64,000 bases of DNA, from contig NZ_CP059556.1 of the NCBI RefSeq assembly GCF_024734405.1, positions 4,402,001 to 4,466,000 of the forward strand, written 5' to 3'. Below the pieces are notes generated by a model. That model saw only the letters and a list, made by a program, of their open reading frames with translations. It made no database searches and had not been told where the DNA came from. Position numbers and translations under genes: made by a program. Below, in pieces: positions 8,430 to 18,670 of this stretch. Position 1 is the stretch's first letter, and every line of letters begins with the position of its first letter. Source of the DNA: Saccharopolyspora gregorii (GTDB lineage Bacteria > Actinomycetota > Actinomycetes > Mycobacteriales > Pseudonocardiaceae).

Positions 8430-9932
8430 TCAGCGGAGGTCGCCGGCCCGGGGCAAGGCGTCCCAGGCGCGCTGGTCCAGGTCGGTCACCGGCGAGTCGT
8501 TCGCGGCCGCGCTGTCCGCCAGGATCGTCCAGGCCCGGCCGTGGTCGTCGAGCACGACCAGCTCCCCCGCCGGGGACCGCAGCACCGGTGCGCCGGCGCG
8601 GACCACGCCCGCCACCGGCACGTCCTCCAGCGCCGGGACCCGCTCGTCGAGGACGCGGCGCACCATCGTCGCGGCCACCGAGCGGCGCTCGACGCGCACC
8701 TTCCGCCCGCCGCGCACCACGTCCACCGTGCGCTCCGGCGACGGCACCCCGAACGCCTCCAGCACGTCGCGGGCGCCCGCCGGGGCGGCGCAGCCGGTCA
8801 GCCCGATCACGTCCAGCCCGAAGGAGCGCAACGCCGTCGGCGCCGGGTCCGGTTCGGTGGCGCGCAGCAGGTCCACCGGCACCGTGCCGCACGGGTCCTC
8901 GGTGGAGGTGGGTGCGTGCCCGTCGTCGCCGCGCACCAGCCCCGGTCCTTCCCGCCACGGACCGGGCACCAGCAGCGGTGCGTACGGGTGGCGGGTGAAG
9001 TCGCGGTCCCAGGAGGTGATCGTGGTGCCCCGCTCGGTCTGGTGGGCGATCAGGAACGCCCGCAGCGCGTCGCTCCACATCCAGTCCGCGCTGAACGCGT
9101 CCACCACGGACCGCCGCCGCGCCGCGTCGGTGGTGCCCGCCGGGGTGAAACCGGCCTCGCCGAGCGCCTGCACCCGGTCGGTGAACTCCGGGTCCTTGGC
9201 GCGCAGCACGAACTGCCCCGCGCCGTTCCACCCGGCGCCGGACGCGGTGGTGTCGGTGAACATCAGGTAGAACCAGCCGTCCAGGAACAGCGCCGAGGGC
9301 TGGCCCGCGCCGTAGTCGTTGGCCCGGTGCACCTCCCCCGACGGCCGCACGATCGACCGGCCGCCCGCCTCCCGCCGCCACGCGCGGCCGTCGCCGCTGC
9401 TCGCGACGCCGATGGCGTTGCCGTGGGCGTGCTCAGCGGCGGCCCCCGTGTAGTACAGGTAGTACCGGCCTCCGGTGCGCAGCACCGACGGGTCGCAGGT
9501 GTGCTTGCCGTCGAACGCGCCCGGTTCGGCGGTGAACACGGGGACCGCGGGGGCGCCGTCGGCGGAGAACTCCTCGTCCAGGGCACCGGATTCGGCGAAC
9601 AGCACGTCGTCACCGGGCGGGCCGATCCCGGGCAGCTGGCTGCACCACCAGGCCCGGTGGTGCATGCCTTCGCCGTCCGGTTCGGCCAGCACGCTCGGCG
9701 CGTAGTTGTACGGGGCCGGATTCCCGCCAGAGGCCACCACACCGTCGCTGGAGCGTTCGTCCGCGGTGCGCAACGCGCCGCTGCTGAGGCTGCGCTCGAC
9801 GGGCCGGTCGAACCGGGTCGGCGGGGCCTGCGGCACCGCCTCGGGCAGGGCGCACCCCGCGAGCAGCGCGAGCGCCGCGCCGAGCGGGACGAGCGCGCGC
9901 ACCCGCCGGGACGGGCGGGATCGTTCGACCAT
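8430..9932 (-). CDS. Predicted lipoprotein with GH43/32-like five-bladed propeller
   Basis: A 500-aa protein with a twin-basic N terminus and a lipobox (ALLAGC, cysteine near residue 27), so it should be an exported, lipid-anchored protein. The mature part has blade-type repeats resembling glycoside hydrolase family 43 and related arabinanase/invertase folds: HTCDPSVLRTGGRYYLYYTG (about residue 145) and GQPSALFLDGWFYLMFTDT (about residue 210). These have the usual DPSV...YYLYYTG pattern, but the full set of catalytic acids cannot be assigned by eye. The C-terminal 150 residues look distinct. It lies between aroQ and pepQ, where Mycobacterium has an unrelated small membrane gene. Function: possible glycan binding or hydrolysis, unproven. 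Confidence 0.7.
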   Translation of the reverse strand: MVERSRPSRRVRALVPLGAALALLAGCALPEAVPQAPPTRFDRPVERSLSSGALRTADERSSDGVVASGGNPAPYNYAPSVLAEPDGEGMHHRAWWCSQLPGIGPPGDDVLFAESGALDEEFSADGAPAVPVFTAEPGAFDGKHTCDPSVLRTGGRYYLYYTGAAAEHAHGNAIGVASSGDGRAWRREAGGRSIVRPSGEVHRANDYGAGQPSALFLDGWFYLMFTDTTASGAGWNGAGQFVLRAKDPEFTDRVQALGEAGFTPAGTTDAARRRSVVDAFSADWMWSDALRAFLIAHQTERGTTITSWDRDFTRHPYAPLLVPGPWREGPGLVRGDDGHAPTSTEDPCGTVPVDLLRATEPDPAPTALRSFGLDVIGLTGCAAPAGARDVLEAFGVPSPERTVDVVRGGRKVRVERRSVAATMVRRVLDERVPALEDVPVAGVVRAGAPVLRSPAGELVVLDDHGRAWTILADSAAANDSPVTDLDQRAWDALPRAGDLR

Positions 9933-10047
9933 GAGCGGAAAGAGCCTTCCCCCGTGCGATCCCCCGCCCCCGCGCGGGAATCCCGGGCGATCCCGGGCCG
10001 CACCAGTTTAGGAGATCGTCTCAACCGCCCGGACCCGAACCGGCCGC

Positions 10048-11669
<1,622 letters not shown>

Positions 11670-11673
11670 TTAT

Positions 11674-12219
11674 TCACGCTTCGGCGGCCGGGTTGGTGCC
11701 GCCCGGACGGATCTCGGCGAGCTTCCCGGCGACCAGTTCCGCCAGGCGCCACGGTTCCAGGCCGTCGGTGGGCTGCTCCACGTCGGCGGCCTCCCGGTAC
11801 AGCGGGAGGCGCGCGTCCAGCAGCGCCTTGAACGTGGCGCGCGGGTTCACCCCGGCCAGCAGCGGGCGGGACGTCTGGGCCAGCCCGGTGCGGCGGGCGC
11901 CTTCGGCCAGGCCCACGGTCAGGAACACCACCGGGTGCTCGGCGAGCAGCTTCCGGGTGCGTTCGGAGATCACCGCGCCGCCGCCGAGCGAGAGCACGCC
12001 GGGGTGCTCGTCGAGCGCGGTGGCCACGGCCTGCTCCTCCAGCGCGCGGAACGCCGGTTCGCCGTCGGTGGTGAAGATGTCCGGGATCGGTTTGCCCGCC
12101 AGCCGCACCACGTCGTCGTCGGTGTCGCGGAACGCCACGCCGAGGTGGTCGGCGAGCAGCCTGCCCACCGTCGTCTTGCCCGACCCCGGCGGGCCGACCA
12201 CGACGGCGCGCGGCGGCAT
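11674..12219 (-). CDS. aroK: Shikimate kinase
   Basis: ATP-dependent 3-phosphorylation of shikimate. The 181-aa P-loop kinase shows Walker A GPPGSGKTT at residues 9-17, the shikimate-binding aspartate in FRDTDDDV, the glycine triad SLGGGAV, and the lid arginine region TSRPLL. The ATG shares its A with the aroC stop (TGATG), so it is coupled to aroC. Confidence 0.96.
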   Translation of the reverse strand: MPPRAVVVGPPGSGKTTVGRLLADHLGVAFRDTDDDVVRLAGKPIPDIFTTDGEPAFRALEEQAVATALDEHPGVLSLGGGAVISERTRKLLAEHPVVFLTVGLAEGARRTGLAQTSRPLLAGVNPRATFKALLDARLPLYREAADVEQPTDGLEPWRLAELVAGKLAEIRPGGTNPAAEA

Positions 12220-13424
12220 CAGCGCACCTGCCGCTTCTCGGCGCGCTCGGCCAGGGCGGCGAGGTAGCCCTCGACGTTGCGGCGGGTCTCCGGCAGCGAG
12301 TCGCCGCCGAACTTCTCCAGCACCGCCTCGGCGAGCACCAGCGCCACCATCGTCTCGGCGACCACGGCGGCCCGCGGCACGGCGGTGATGTCGGAGCGCT
12401 GGTGCATGGCCTGCGCCGGTTCGCCGGTGTCGGTGTCCACGGTGGCCAGCGCGCGGGGCAGGCTGGAGATCGGCTTCTTCGCGGCGCGCACCACGAGCGG
12501 TTCGCCGTTGGTGATGCCGCCTTCGAGCCCGCCCGCGCGGTTGCTGCCGCGGCTGACCCAGCGGGCGCCGTCGGCCGGGTAGATCTCGTCGTGCGCGGCG
12601 CTGCCCCGGCGGGTGGCGTTGGCGAACGCCTCGCCGATCTCGACGCCCTTGACGGCCTGGATGCTCATCAGCGCTCCGGCGAGGCGCGCGTCGAGCTTGC
12701 GGTCCCAGTGCACGTGCGAGCCGATGCCCGCGGGCAGGCCGTAGGCGATGACCTCGACGACGCCGCCGAGGGTGTCGCCATCGGCCTTCGCGGCGTCGAC
12801 CTCTGCCATCATGCGCTCGGTCGCGTCGTCGCCGAAGGCGCGCACCGGGTTCTCGTCGATGGCGGCCAGGTCGTCCGGCCCGGGCAGCGCTTCGCCGGCG
12901 ACGCTGACCGAGCCGAGGCTCACCACGTGGCTGACGATCTCGACGCCGAGCAGCTGCTGCAGGAACCGGCGCGCGACGGTGCCCGCGGCGACGCGGGCCG
13001 CGGTCTCGCGGGCGCTGGCGCGCTCCAGCACCGGCCGCGATTCCTCGAAGCCGTACTTCTGCATGCCGGGCAGGTCGGCGTGGCCGGGCCGCGGGCGGGT
13101 CAGCGGCTCATTGCGGGCGAGCCCGGAGAGCACGTCCTCGTCCACCGGGTCGGCGGACATGACCTGCTCCCACTTGGGCCATTCGGTGTTGCCGATGCGG
13201 ACGGCGACCGGGCCGCCCTGGGTCCGCCCGTGGCGGACCCCACCGATGATCTCCAGCTCGTCGGATTCGAAGTTCATCCGCGGGCTGCGGCCGAAGCCGA
13301 GCTTGCGCCGCTCCAGCTGGGTCGCGATGTCGGCGGTGGTCACCTCCACTCCGGCGACCATGCCTTCCAGCACCGCCACCAGGGCGGGACCGTGCGATTC
13401 TCCGGCTGTCATCCAACGCAACAC
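12219..13424 (-). CDS. aroC: Chorismate synthase
   Basis: FMN-dependent conversion of EPSP to chorismate, last common step to aromatic amino acids. From GTG at 13424 the protein has 401 aa, the same length as the mycobacterial enzyme, and begins [12 protein letters not shown]. Signatures include [51 protein letters not shown] and [16 protein letters not shown]. The frame is open well upstream, but homology starts here. It leads the aroC-K-B-Q cluster. Confidence 0.96.
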   Translation of the reverse strand: MLRWMTAGESHGPALVAVLEGMVAGVEVTTADIATQLERRKLGFGRSPRMNFESDELEIIGGVRHGRTQGGPVAVRIGNTEWPKWEQVMSADPVDEDVLSGLARNEPLTRPRPGHADLPGMQKYGFEESRPVLERASARETAARVAAGTVARRFLQQLLGVEIVSHVVSLGSVSVAGEALPGPDDLAAIDENPVRAFGDDATERMMAEVDAAKADGDTLGGVVEVIAYGLPAGIGSHVHWDRKLDARLAGALMSIQAVKGVEIGEAFANATRRGSAAHDEIYPADGARWVSRGSNRAGGLEGGITNGEPLVVRAAKKPISSLPRALATVDTDTGEPAQAMHQRSDITAVPRAAVVAETMVALVLAEAVLEKFGGDSLPETRRNVEGYLAALAERAEKRQVR

Positions 13425-13477
13425 ACCGAAATCCTGCCACGCAACGCCGCAGGCCGGGCGGGCCGGGTGCGGATCGG

Positions 13478-14131
13478 TCAACCGCTCCCGAGAACCGGGC
13501 CGACCGCCGTGACCAGCCAGGCGGGCAGCAGCATCGCCGGGCCGTGCGGCACCGCCGACCGCCGGACCGCGCAGGCGTGCAATGCGGTGAGCACCGCGCT
13601 CACCAGCACGCATCCGAGGACCGCGGGCACCGACACCGCGCCGATCAGCGCGCCGAGCGGCCCGGACAGCTTGAGGTCGCCCGGCCCCAGCGCGGGCGGC
13701 GAGAGCATCCGTACCAGGCCGTAGCACCCCGCGAACAGGGCGGCGCCGACGAAGGCCGAGACCAGCATCACGGCGTTCCCGGCGGCGCTCGCGGTCCCGG
13801 CCACCGCGGCGAACGCCAGCGGCCAGGCGGGCAGCGTCAGCGCGTCCGGGAGCCGGTGCGCGCGCAGGTCGCAGACCGCGAGCAGGACCCCGGCCCATCC
13901 GAGCAGCAGCGGCACCGGCGCCCACCACACCGGTAACGCCCCGCCCACCGTCCGGGCGGCGACCGGTGCCCACAGCAGCGCGGTCCCCGCTTCGCAGCAC
14001 CACCTCGGCACCGGTATCCCGATGCGCGCGGAGCGCAGCAGCGCGCGGCCGGCCCAGCCGGCCACCGCGCCGAGCGCTCCGGCCGCGCAGGCGGCGCCGG
14101 TGAGGTGTGCGAACCCGCTCGTCAGATCCAT
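13478..14131 (-). CDS. A24-type prepilin peptidase
   Basis: Integral-membrane aspartic protease of about 217 aa, the TadV/CpaA-like form lacking the methylase domain. The two catalytic aspartates are in [15 protein letters not shown] (about residue 90) and [12 protein letters not shown] (GxGD motif, about residue 147), embedded in several hydrophobic segments. The start ATG at 14131 is chosen because it opens the first membrane-compatible stretch; the frame above it is non-homologous. Such a gene beside aroC is conserved in actinobacteria even where no pilus locus is adjacent; no pilin or tad gene is visible here. Confidence 0.85.
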   Translation of the reverse strand: MDLTSGFAHLTGAACAAGALGAVAGWAGRALLRSARIGIPVPRWCCEAGTALLWAPVAARTVGGALPVWWAPVPLLLGWAGVLLAVCDLRAHRLPDALTLPAWPLAFAAVAGTASAAGNAVMLVSAFVGAALFAGCYGLVRMLSPPALGPGDLKLSGPLGALIGAVSVPAVLGCVLVSAVLTALHACAVRRSAVPHGPAMLLPAWLVTAVGPVLGSG

Positions 14132-14213
14132 GCGCCCAGCGTCGCGCCCGGACGCGGTGAGCTCCGTGCCGACATTCCCCGGCGTGTCGGCGTCCCCCAC
14201 GACCGGACACGAA

Positions 14214-14247
14214 AGAGCGGCCCGCCGCACCGCTCGCGGGCCGCTCT
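14214..14247 (-). terminator. Terminator of the EIIB-EIIA operon
   Basis: A 12-bp perfect stem, AGAGCGGCCCGC (14214-14225) with GCGGGCCGCTCT (14236-14247), and a 10-base loop lies 12 bases after the EIIA stop. On the minus strand it is followed by TTTCGT, a short T-run. Confidence 0.75.
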
Positions 14248-14259
14248 CCGACGCGGGGG

Positions 14260-14715
14260 TCAGCCTTCGACGGTGAACAGCGGATCGCCCGCGGCGACCT
14301 CGCCGTCCTCGCGGAGGTCGTGCAGGGCCTCCGCGGTGAGGTCCAGCGCGATCACCGGGCACACCGCGGAGTACCCGGCCGCCTCCACCGCCGACGGGTC
14401 CCAGGACACGACGGGCGCGCCCGCTTCGACCGCGTCGCCCTTGGCGACGTGCAGGGTGAACCCCTCGCCCTTGAGCTGGACCGTGTCGATGCCCAGGTGC
14501 ACCAGCACCGCGGTCCCGCCCGGCGCGGCGACCACGAACGCGTGCGGGTGCAGCGTGGCGACCGTCCCGGCGATCGGCGCGACCGCGTCCGCGGGCCCGG
14601 CCGCCGGTTTCACCGCCACTCCGGGGCCGACCATGGCCTGCGAGAACACCGGGTCCGGGACGTCGGCGAGCGCGGCGGCCAGCCCCGTCACGGGGCTCCG
14701 CACCTCCACGCTCAC
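14260..14715 (-). CDS. crr: PTS EIIA component, glucose/GlcNAc (Crr) family
   Basis: Cytoplasmic phosphocarrier (151 aa) that takes phosphate from HPr and passes it to EIIB. The active-site histidine is in [16 protein letters not shown] (about residue 83), and a second conserved histidine region is [12 protein letters not shown]. The GTG start overlaps the EIIB stop (GTGA, 14712-14715), so the two are coupled. In Streptomyces crr stands alone; here it is paired with EIIB and divergent from EIIC. The start follows EIIB coupling rather than the longer open frame. Confidence 0.92.
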   Translation of the reverse strand: MSVEVRSPVTGLAAALADVPDPVFSQAMVGPGVAVKPAAGPADAVAPIAGTVATLHPHAFVVAAPGGTAVLVHLGIDTVQLKGEGFTLHVAKGDAVEAGAPVVSWDPSAVEAAGYSAVCPVIALDLTAEALHDLREDGEVAAGDPLFTVEG

Positions 14716-14948
14716 AGCAGGTCCTCGATGTCCCCGGCCAGCGTGTCCGCCTCCGGCCCGACGACGACCTGGACGACGGTGCCCTGCCGCAGCACCCCGT
14801 GCGCGCCCGCCGCCTTCAGCGCGGCCTCGTCCACGCGCGACTCGTCGCCGACCTCGCAGCGCAGGCGCGTGATGCACGGTTCGATCTCCACCACGTTGTC
14901 CCCGCCGCCCAGCGCGGCCAAGATCGCGGCGGCCTTGTTCTGAGCCAC
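14712..14948 (-). CDS. PTS EIIB component, GlcNAc/glucose family
   Basis: A 78-aa phosphocarrier domain with the phosphorylated cysteine in IEPCITRLRCEVGD (residue 25). It receives phosphate from EIIA and gives it to the sugar bound by the membrane EIIC. The preceding GGGDNVVEIEPC matches stand-alone EIIB proteins (NagB-type of Streptomyces, or the B domain of NagE). The substrate cannot be fixed from sequence, but the dre-like operator and EIIC type favour N-acetylglucosamine. It begins the minus-strand half of the divergent PTS locus. Confidence 0.9.
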   Translation of the reverse strand: MAQNKAAAILAALGGGDNVVEIEPCITRLRCEVGDESRVDEAALKAAGAHGVLRQGTVVQVVVGPEADTLAGDIEDLL

Positions 14949-15074
14949 CCGAAGCTCCCTTCGTCTCCCGGCGGTCTACGTCCGTCCGGTGCGCGTTCGT
15001 CGTCCGGGAAGGGTCCCGCACTCGGTCGATCTTGCGTTACCGAGTGTCGAAGCGGCAACAAAAACAGCCCCGCC

Positions 15075-15104
15075 TTGACACCCATCCGTGTGAGCCAGCA
15101 TTCT
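15075..15104 (+). promoter_or_regulatory. Candidate promoter for the regulator-EIIC-HPr operon
   Basis: TTGACA at 15075-15080 is a perfect -35; CATTCT at 15099-15104 follows after 18 bases as a moderate -10. The predicted start, near 15111, falls at the edge of the dre-like site. Confidence 0.5.
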
Positions 15105-15113
15105 TCCGCAGCA

Positions 15114-15129
15114 ACTGGTATAGACCGGA
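15114..15129. promoter_or_regulatory. dre-like operator (DasR/NagR-type site)
   Basis: ACTGGTATAGACCGGA matches 12 of 16 positions of the Streptomyces dre consensus ACTGGTCTAGACCACT, with the core TGGTaTAGACCg at 10 of 12. It sits in the divergent PTS gap, just downstream of the predicted plus-strand -10. DasR-family regulators bind such sites and release them with glucosamine-6-phosphate. Confidence 0.65.
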
Positions 15130-15237
15130 CAGTACCAATGATCCCGATCACGGTGGAGCCGTTCCCGCCGGAACGATCCGGATCGATCCGGCAGACACCG
15201 CGGTCCGGCCGAGCAGGCCCTGATCAGGGAGGGCGTC

Positions 15238-16014
15238 GTGGCCCAGCGCAGCACAGCGGACGCGCTGCTCGACGGACCCACGCCCAAGCACGCCCAGTTG
15301 CGGGAGATCCTGCGGGAGCTCGCCGCCGCGCAGCTGCCGCCGGGCGCCGCGCTGCCCTCCGAACGGGACCTCACGCTGCGCTACGGCGTCTCCCGGTTGA
15401 CGGTGCGCGAGGCCATCGGCCAGCTCGTGTCCGAAGGCCTGCTGGTGCGGGTCCGCGGCAAGGGCACCTTCACCGCCCGCCCCCGCGTCGACGTCCGGCT
15501 GGACCTGGCCTCGTTCACCGAGGACATGCGCCGCCGCGGCCTGCGCGCGGAGACCGAGGTGCTCGGCCACGCCGAACTGCCGCCGCCCCCGGACACCGCC
15601 GAAGCGCTCGGCCTCGAACCGGGTGCTCCCGCCTACTGGCTGACCCGGCTGCGCAAGGCCGACGGGACACCGCTGGCCGTGGAGCGCGGCTGGTTCCACC
15701 CGGCCGCGGCACCGGGCCTGCTCGGCCGCGACCTCACCGAATCCATGTACTCGCTGCTGGAGCGGCACTACGGCGTCCGGCTGGAGCACGCGATGCAGAC
15801 GGTGCTGGCCGAGAGCGCCGACGCGGAGACCGCCCGGCTGCTGCGGGTGCAACCCGGCAGCCCGCTGCTGGTGTTCCGCCGCATCTCGACCTCCCGCGAC
15901 ACCCCGGTCGAGGACGTGCGCTCCTGGTACCGGGGCGACGCGTACCAAGTGACGATGCCCCTGCGAACCCAGGCCGGAACCACCGGCCGCCCACCCGAGG
16001 AGGTAGCCCCATGA
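15238..16014 (+). CDS. GntR/HutC-family regulator, DasR-like
   Basis: A 258-aa transcription factor with an N-terminal winged helix (about residues 15-80: LPSERDLTLRYGVSRLTVREAIGQLVSEGLLVRVRGKGTF is the classic GntR pattern, seen in separate short blocks) and a C-terminal UTRA ligand domain containing WLTRLRKADGTPLAVE, as in DasR/NagR. The GTG start has AGGGAGG upstream. Its stop overlaps the EIIC start (ATGA), so it is co-transcribed with the transporter. A dre-like site lies 110 bases upstream, so it probably controls both divergent PTS units in response to an amino-sugar phosphate. It may be a pathway-specific paralogue rather than the global DasR. Confidence 0.85.
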   Translation: MAQRSTADALLDGPTPKHAQLREILRELAAAQLPPGAALPSERDLTLRYGVSRLTVREAIGQLVSEGLLVRVRGKGTFTARPRVDVRLDLASFTEDMRRRGLRAETEVLGHAELPPPPDTAEALGLEPGAPAYWLTRLRKADGTPLAVERGWFHPAAAPGLLGRDLTESMYSLLERHYGVRLEHAMQTVLAESADAETARLLRVQPGSPLLVFRRISTSRDTPVEDVRSWYRGDAYQVTMPLRTQAGTTGRPPEEVAP

Positions 16015-17375
16015 CCGTCGGCTCAGCGAGCGGCGGCGCGAGCTCGAAGGGCTTCGCGCTGCTGCAACGGCTCGGCCGGAGCCTGATGCTCCCGATCGCC
16101 GTGCTGCCCGCGGCCGCGCTGCTGCAGCGGCTCGGTCAGGAGGACCTGCTGGGCAGCGTCTCGGGGTTGCAGACCGTCGCCGGGGTGATCGGCGCGGCCG
16201 GCGGCGCCCTGTTCGACAACCTGCCGCTGCTGTTCGCGATCGGCGTGGCGATCGGTTTCGCCCGCAAGGCGGACGGCACGACCGCGCTGTCGGCCGCGGT
16301 CGGCTACCTGGTGCTGGCCGGGGTGATGTGGGAGATCACCGGCCAGGAGGCCGGGACCTCGTTCAACAAGGGCCCGTACGGCGTGCTCGGCGGCATCATC
16401 GCCGGTCTCGTCGCGGCCTGGTTGTGGCAGCGCTACCACCGGATCAAGCTGCCCGACTACCTCGGCTTCTTCGGCGGGCGCCGGTTCGTGCCGATCGTGA
16501 CCGCGGTGGCCATGCTGGTGATCGGCACCGTGCTGGGCCTGCTGTTCCCGCTGTTCGACGCAAGCCTGACCGCGTTCAGCGACGTGGTGACCGCCAACGC
16601 CGTGCTCGGCGGCGGCATCTACGGCCTGATCAACCGGCTGCTGCTGCCGTTCGGGCTGCACCACATCCCGAACAACGTGGTGTGGTTCCTGTTCGGCGAC
16701 TACCACGGCCAGAAGGGCGACATCGCCCGCTTCTTCGAGGGCGACCCGACCGCGGGCACCTTCCAGACCGGCTTCTTCCCGATCTTCATGTTCGCGCTGC
16801 CCGCCGCCGCGCTGGCGATCTGGCGCAGCGCGCCGCCCGCGCAGCGCAAGGTCGTCGGCGGCGTGATGCTCTCGGTGGGGCTCACCTCGTTCCTCACCGG
16901 CATCACCGAGCCGCTGGAGTTCTCGTTCATCTTCGTGGCGTGGCCGCTGCTGCTGATCCACGCGGTGCTCACCGGCACCTCGCACATGCTGGTGAACTAC
17001 CTGGACATCCACTCCGGGTTCGGGTTCTCGGCGGGCGCGATCGACTACGTGCTGAACTTCGGCATCTCGCAGCGGTCGCTGTGGCTGATCCCGATCGGCC
17101 TGCTCTACGCGGTGATCTACTACTTCGTGTTCCGGTTCGTCATCACGAAGTGGAACCTGCGGACCCCGGGCCGGGAGGACGCGGGCGAAGGCTCGGCGCT
17201 GCTGGACGAGGGCCAGAGCAGCGGTGACGCGAAGCCGGCGAAGGCGGATCCGGCCGCGAGCGCCGAATCCCAGGAGAACTCCAGCTCCACCACGGCGACG
17301 ATGTCCACCGACACCCCGGCCGAGAGCGGCGCCGATCCGAAGCCCGCCGACGGCGAGGGCACCGGCAAGTCCTGA
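16011..17375 (+). CDS. PTS EIIC permease, glucose/GlcNAc family
   Basis: Membrane sugar permease (454 aa) that transports and phosphorylates its sugar using EIIB phosphate. It has about ten hydrophobic segments, the conserved HHIPNNVVWFLFGDYHG (about residue 215) and the sugar-binding GITEPLEFSFIF (about residue 300). The ATG overlaps the regulator stop and has GAGGAGG upstream. The last 70 residues are a Ser/Thr/Ala/Glu-rich low-complexity cytoplasmic tail, unusual for an EIIC without fused EIIB. The closest relatives by pattern are NagE-type GlcNAc permeases, but a glucose permease cannot be excluded. Confidence 0.92.
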   Translation: MTVGSASGGASSKGFALLQRLGRSLMLPIAVLPAAALLQRLGQEDLLGSVSGLQTVAGVIGAAGGALFDNLPLLFAIGVAIGFARKADGTTALSAAVGYLVLAGVMWEITGQEAGTSFNKGPYGVLGGIIAGLVAAWLWQRYHRIKLPDYLGFFGGRRFVPIVTAVAMLVIGTVLGLLFPLFDASLTAFSDVVTANAVLGGGIYGLINRLLLPFGLHHIPNNVVWFLFGDYHGQKGDIARFFEGDPTAGTFQTGFFPIFMFALPAAALAIWRSAPPAQRKVVGGVMLSVGLTSFLTGITEPLEFSFIFVAWPLLLIHAVLTGTSHMLVNYLDIHSGFGFSAGAIDYVLNFGISQRSLWLIPIGLLYAVIYYFVFRFVITKWNLRTPGREDAGEGSALLDEGQSSGDAKPAKADPAASAESQENSSSTTATMSTDTPAESGADPKPADGEGTGKS

Positions 17376-17419
17376 GCCGCGCACCGGCTCCAGCACCTCC
17401 ACCAGGAAAGGGGAACCCC

Positions 17420-17689
17420 ATGCCCGAGCGACGGGTGACCGTGGCCAGCAAGGTCGGCCTGCACGCGCGTCCCGCCGCGCTGGTCGCCAAGGCGGCCGCG
17501 GCCCAGACCGTGCAGATCACCATCCGCAAGTCCGACACCGAGCCCGTCCAGGCCGGCAGCATCCTCGGGCTGATGACGCTCGGCGCCGGTCACGGCGACG
17601 AGGTCGTCCTCGCCGCCGAGGGCGACGGGGCGGACGCGGCCTTGGACCAGCTCGCGGAGCTCGTCGGATCGGATCTCGACGCGCAGTGA
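17420..17689 (+). CDS. ptsH: HPr phosphocarrier protein
   Basis: General PTS phosphocarrier of 89 aa that accepts phosphate from enzyme I. The active histidine is in KVGLHARPAA (residue 15), and the SILGLMTLGAGHGDEV segment contains the serine corresponding to HPr Ser46. ATG 17420 has AAAGGGG upstream. It is 44 bases after EIIC, so this locus carries EIIA, EIIB, EIIC and HPr; only enzyme I (ptsI) is missing from the window. A perfect 15-bp hairpin follows. Confidence 0.95.
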   Translation: MPERRVTVASKVGLHARPAALVAKAAAAQTVQITIRKSDTEPVQAGSILGLMTLGAGHGDEVVLAAEGDGADAALDQLAELVGSDLDAQ

Positions 17690-17700
17690 CACCGTGCTGA

Positions 17701-17734
17701 AGCGGGGGTGGTGCCGGTCGGCACCACCCCCGCT
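17701..17734. terminator. Strong bidirectional terminator after ptsH
   Basis: AGCGGGGGTGGTGCC (17701-17715) and GGCACCACCCCCGCT (17720-17734) form a perfect 15-bp stem with a GGTC loop, between the converging ptsH and trypsin-like genes. Confidence 0.88.
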
Positions 17735-17754
17735 GTCGTTCCGGCGTGCGGCGA

Positions 17755-18558
17755 TCAGACCGCGTTCTGCTCGATCCAGTCCGCGTGCGCGGTCAGGTCG
17801 GTCCAGATCCCGGTGCCGGTGCCGCACAGCGGGCTCTCGTCGCCGTCGCGGCTGGTCGCCCCGATCAGCTCCCAGCGCCCCGGCTCACCGGTCAGCTGCG
17901 GTCCGCCGGAGTCGCCGTTGCAGCCCTGGGCGCCTTCGGTGGGGCTGTCCGTGCACAGCTCGGTGGCGCCGTCGAACTGGTTGGCGCACCGGTCGCCCGG
18001 GACGAGTTCGGTGTCCAGCTCCTGCAGCTGCGTCGGCAGCTCGGGGCACTGCTCCCGGTCGTCGCAGGTGACGCCCCAGCCGATGATCCGGGTCGCGTCA
18101 CCGGGCGCGCCGGAGTCGGCGGCGAGCGCGATCGGCTGCTGCTCCACGGCCCGGTCCAGCTTCACCAGCGCCACGTCGTTGCCGGGGTTCTCCCCGTCGT
18201 AGCCGGGGTGCACGACCAGTTCGGAGACGCCCACCAGGGTTCCGCCGGTGGTGTTGTCCGCGCTGCCGACCCGGGCCTGCACGTCGCCCGGCTGCTGCCC
18301 GGCGGCGCAGTGCGCGGCGGTCACCACCCAGTCCGGCCGGATCAGCGAGCCGCCGCAGAAGTGGCCGCCGCCGTCGGTGAGTTGCAACGACACCATGAAC
18401 GGGTACTGCTCGGTGGCATCGTGCCCGCCGACGATCATCGGTTCCATGTCGGGTTGGGCGGCGGACGCCGCCACCGGGGCCGCCGCGAGCGTGATCGCCC
18501 CCAGCACCCCCAGCAGCACTGCTCGTCCGTCCCGGGTCCGGCGGGTGGGTCGGGTCAT
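17755..18558 (-). CDS. Secreted trypsin-like serine protease (S1)
   Basis: A 267-aa exported endopeptidase. It has a signal peptide (residues 1-33, hydrophobic core LLGVLGAITLAAAPVAASA), a short propeptide, then the mature start IVGGHDATEQYPFM. The catalytic triad is complete: histidine in VVTAAHC, aspartate in NDVALVKL and serine in GCNGDSGGPQL. Six or more cysteines suggest disulfides. The ATG has GAGGAG upstream, and a TAATCT -10-like element lies at 18597-18602 on the minus strand. It sits alone between the PTS island and aroE and belongs to neither. Confidence 0.93.
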   Translation of the reverse strand: MTRPTRRTRDGRAVLLGVLGAITLAAAPVAASAAQPDMEPMIVGGHDATEQYPFMVSLQLTDGGGHFCGGSLIRPDWVVTAAHCAAGQQPGDVQARVGSADNTTGGTLVGVSELVVHPGYDGENPGNDVALVKLDRAVEQQPIALAADSGAPGDATRIIGWGVTCDDREQCPELPTQLQELDTELVPGDRCANQFDGATELCTDSPTEGAQGCNGDSGGPQLTGEPGRWELIGATSRDGDESPLCGTGTGIWTDLTAHADWIEQNAV

Positions 18559-18670
18559 CGCTCGCTCCTCGCTCCGTGCTGATCTGCTGCGAAGCGAGAT
18601 TAGGGGGATCCGCGCGCCGGGGGATCAGCCGAACGGACAAGGCGATCTCGTCCTTCCAGCCAGGAAACGA

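Noticed and set aside
13478-14131. Start of a type IV pilus locus
   Set aside because: Only the peptidase is present; no pilin, ATPase or assembly gene adjoins it.
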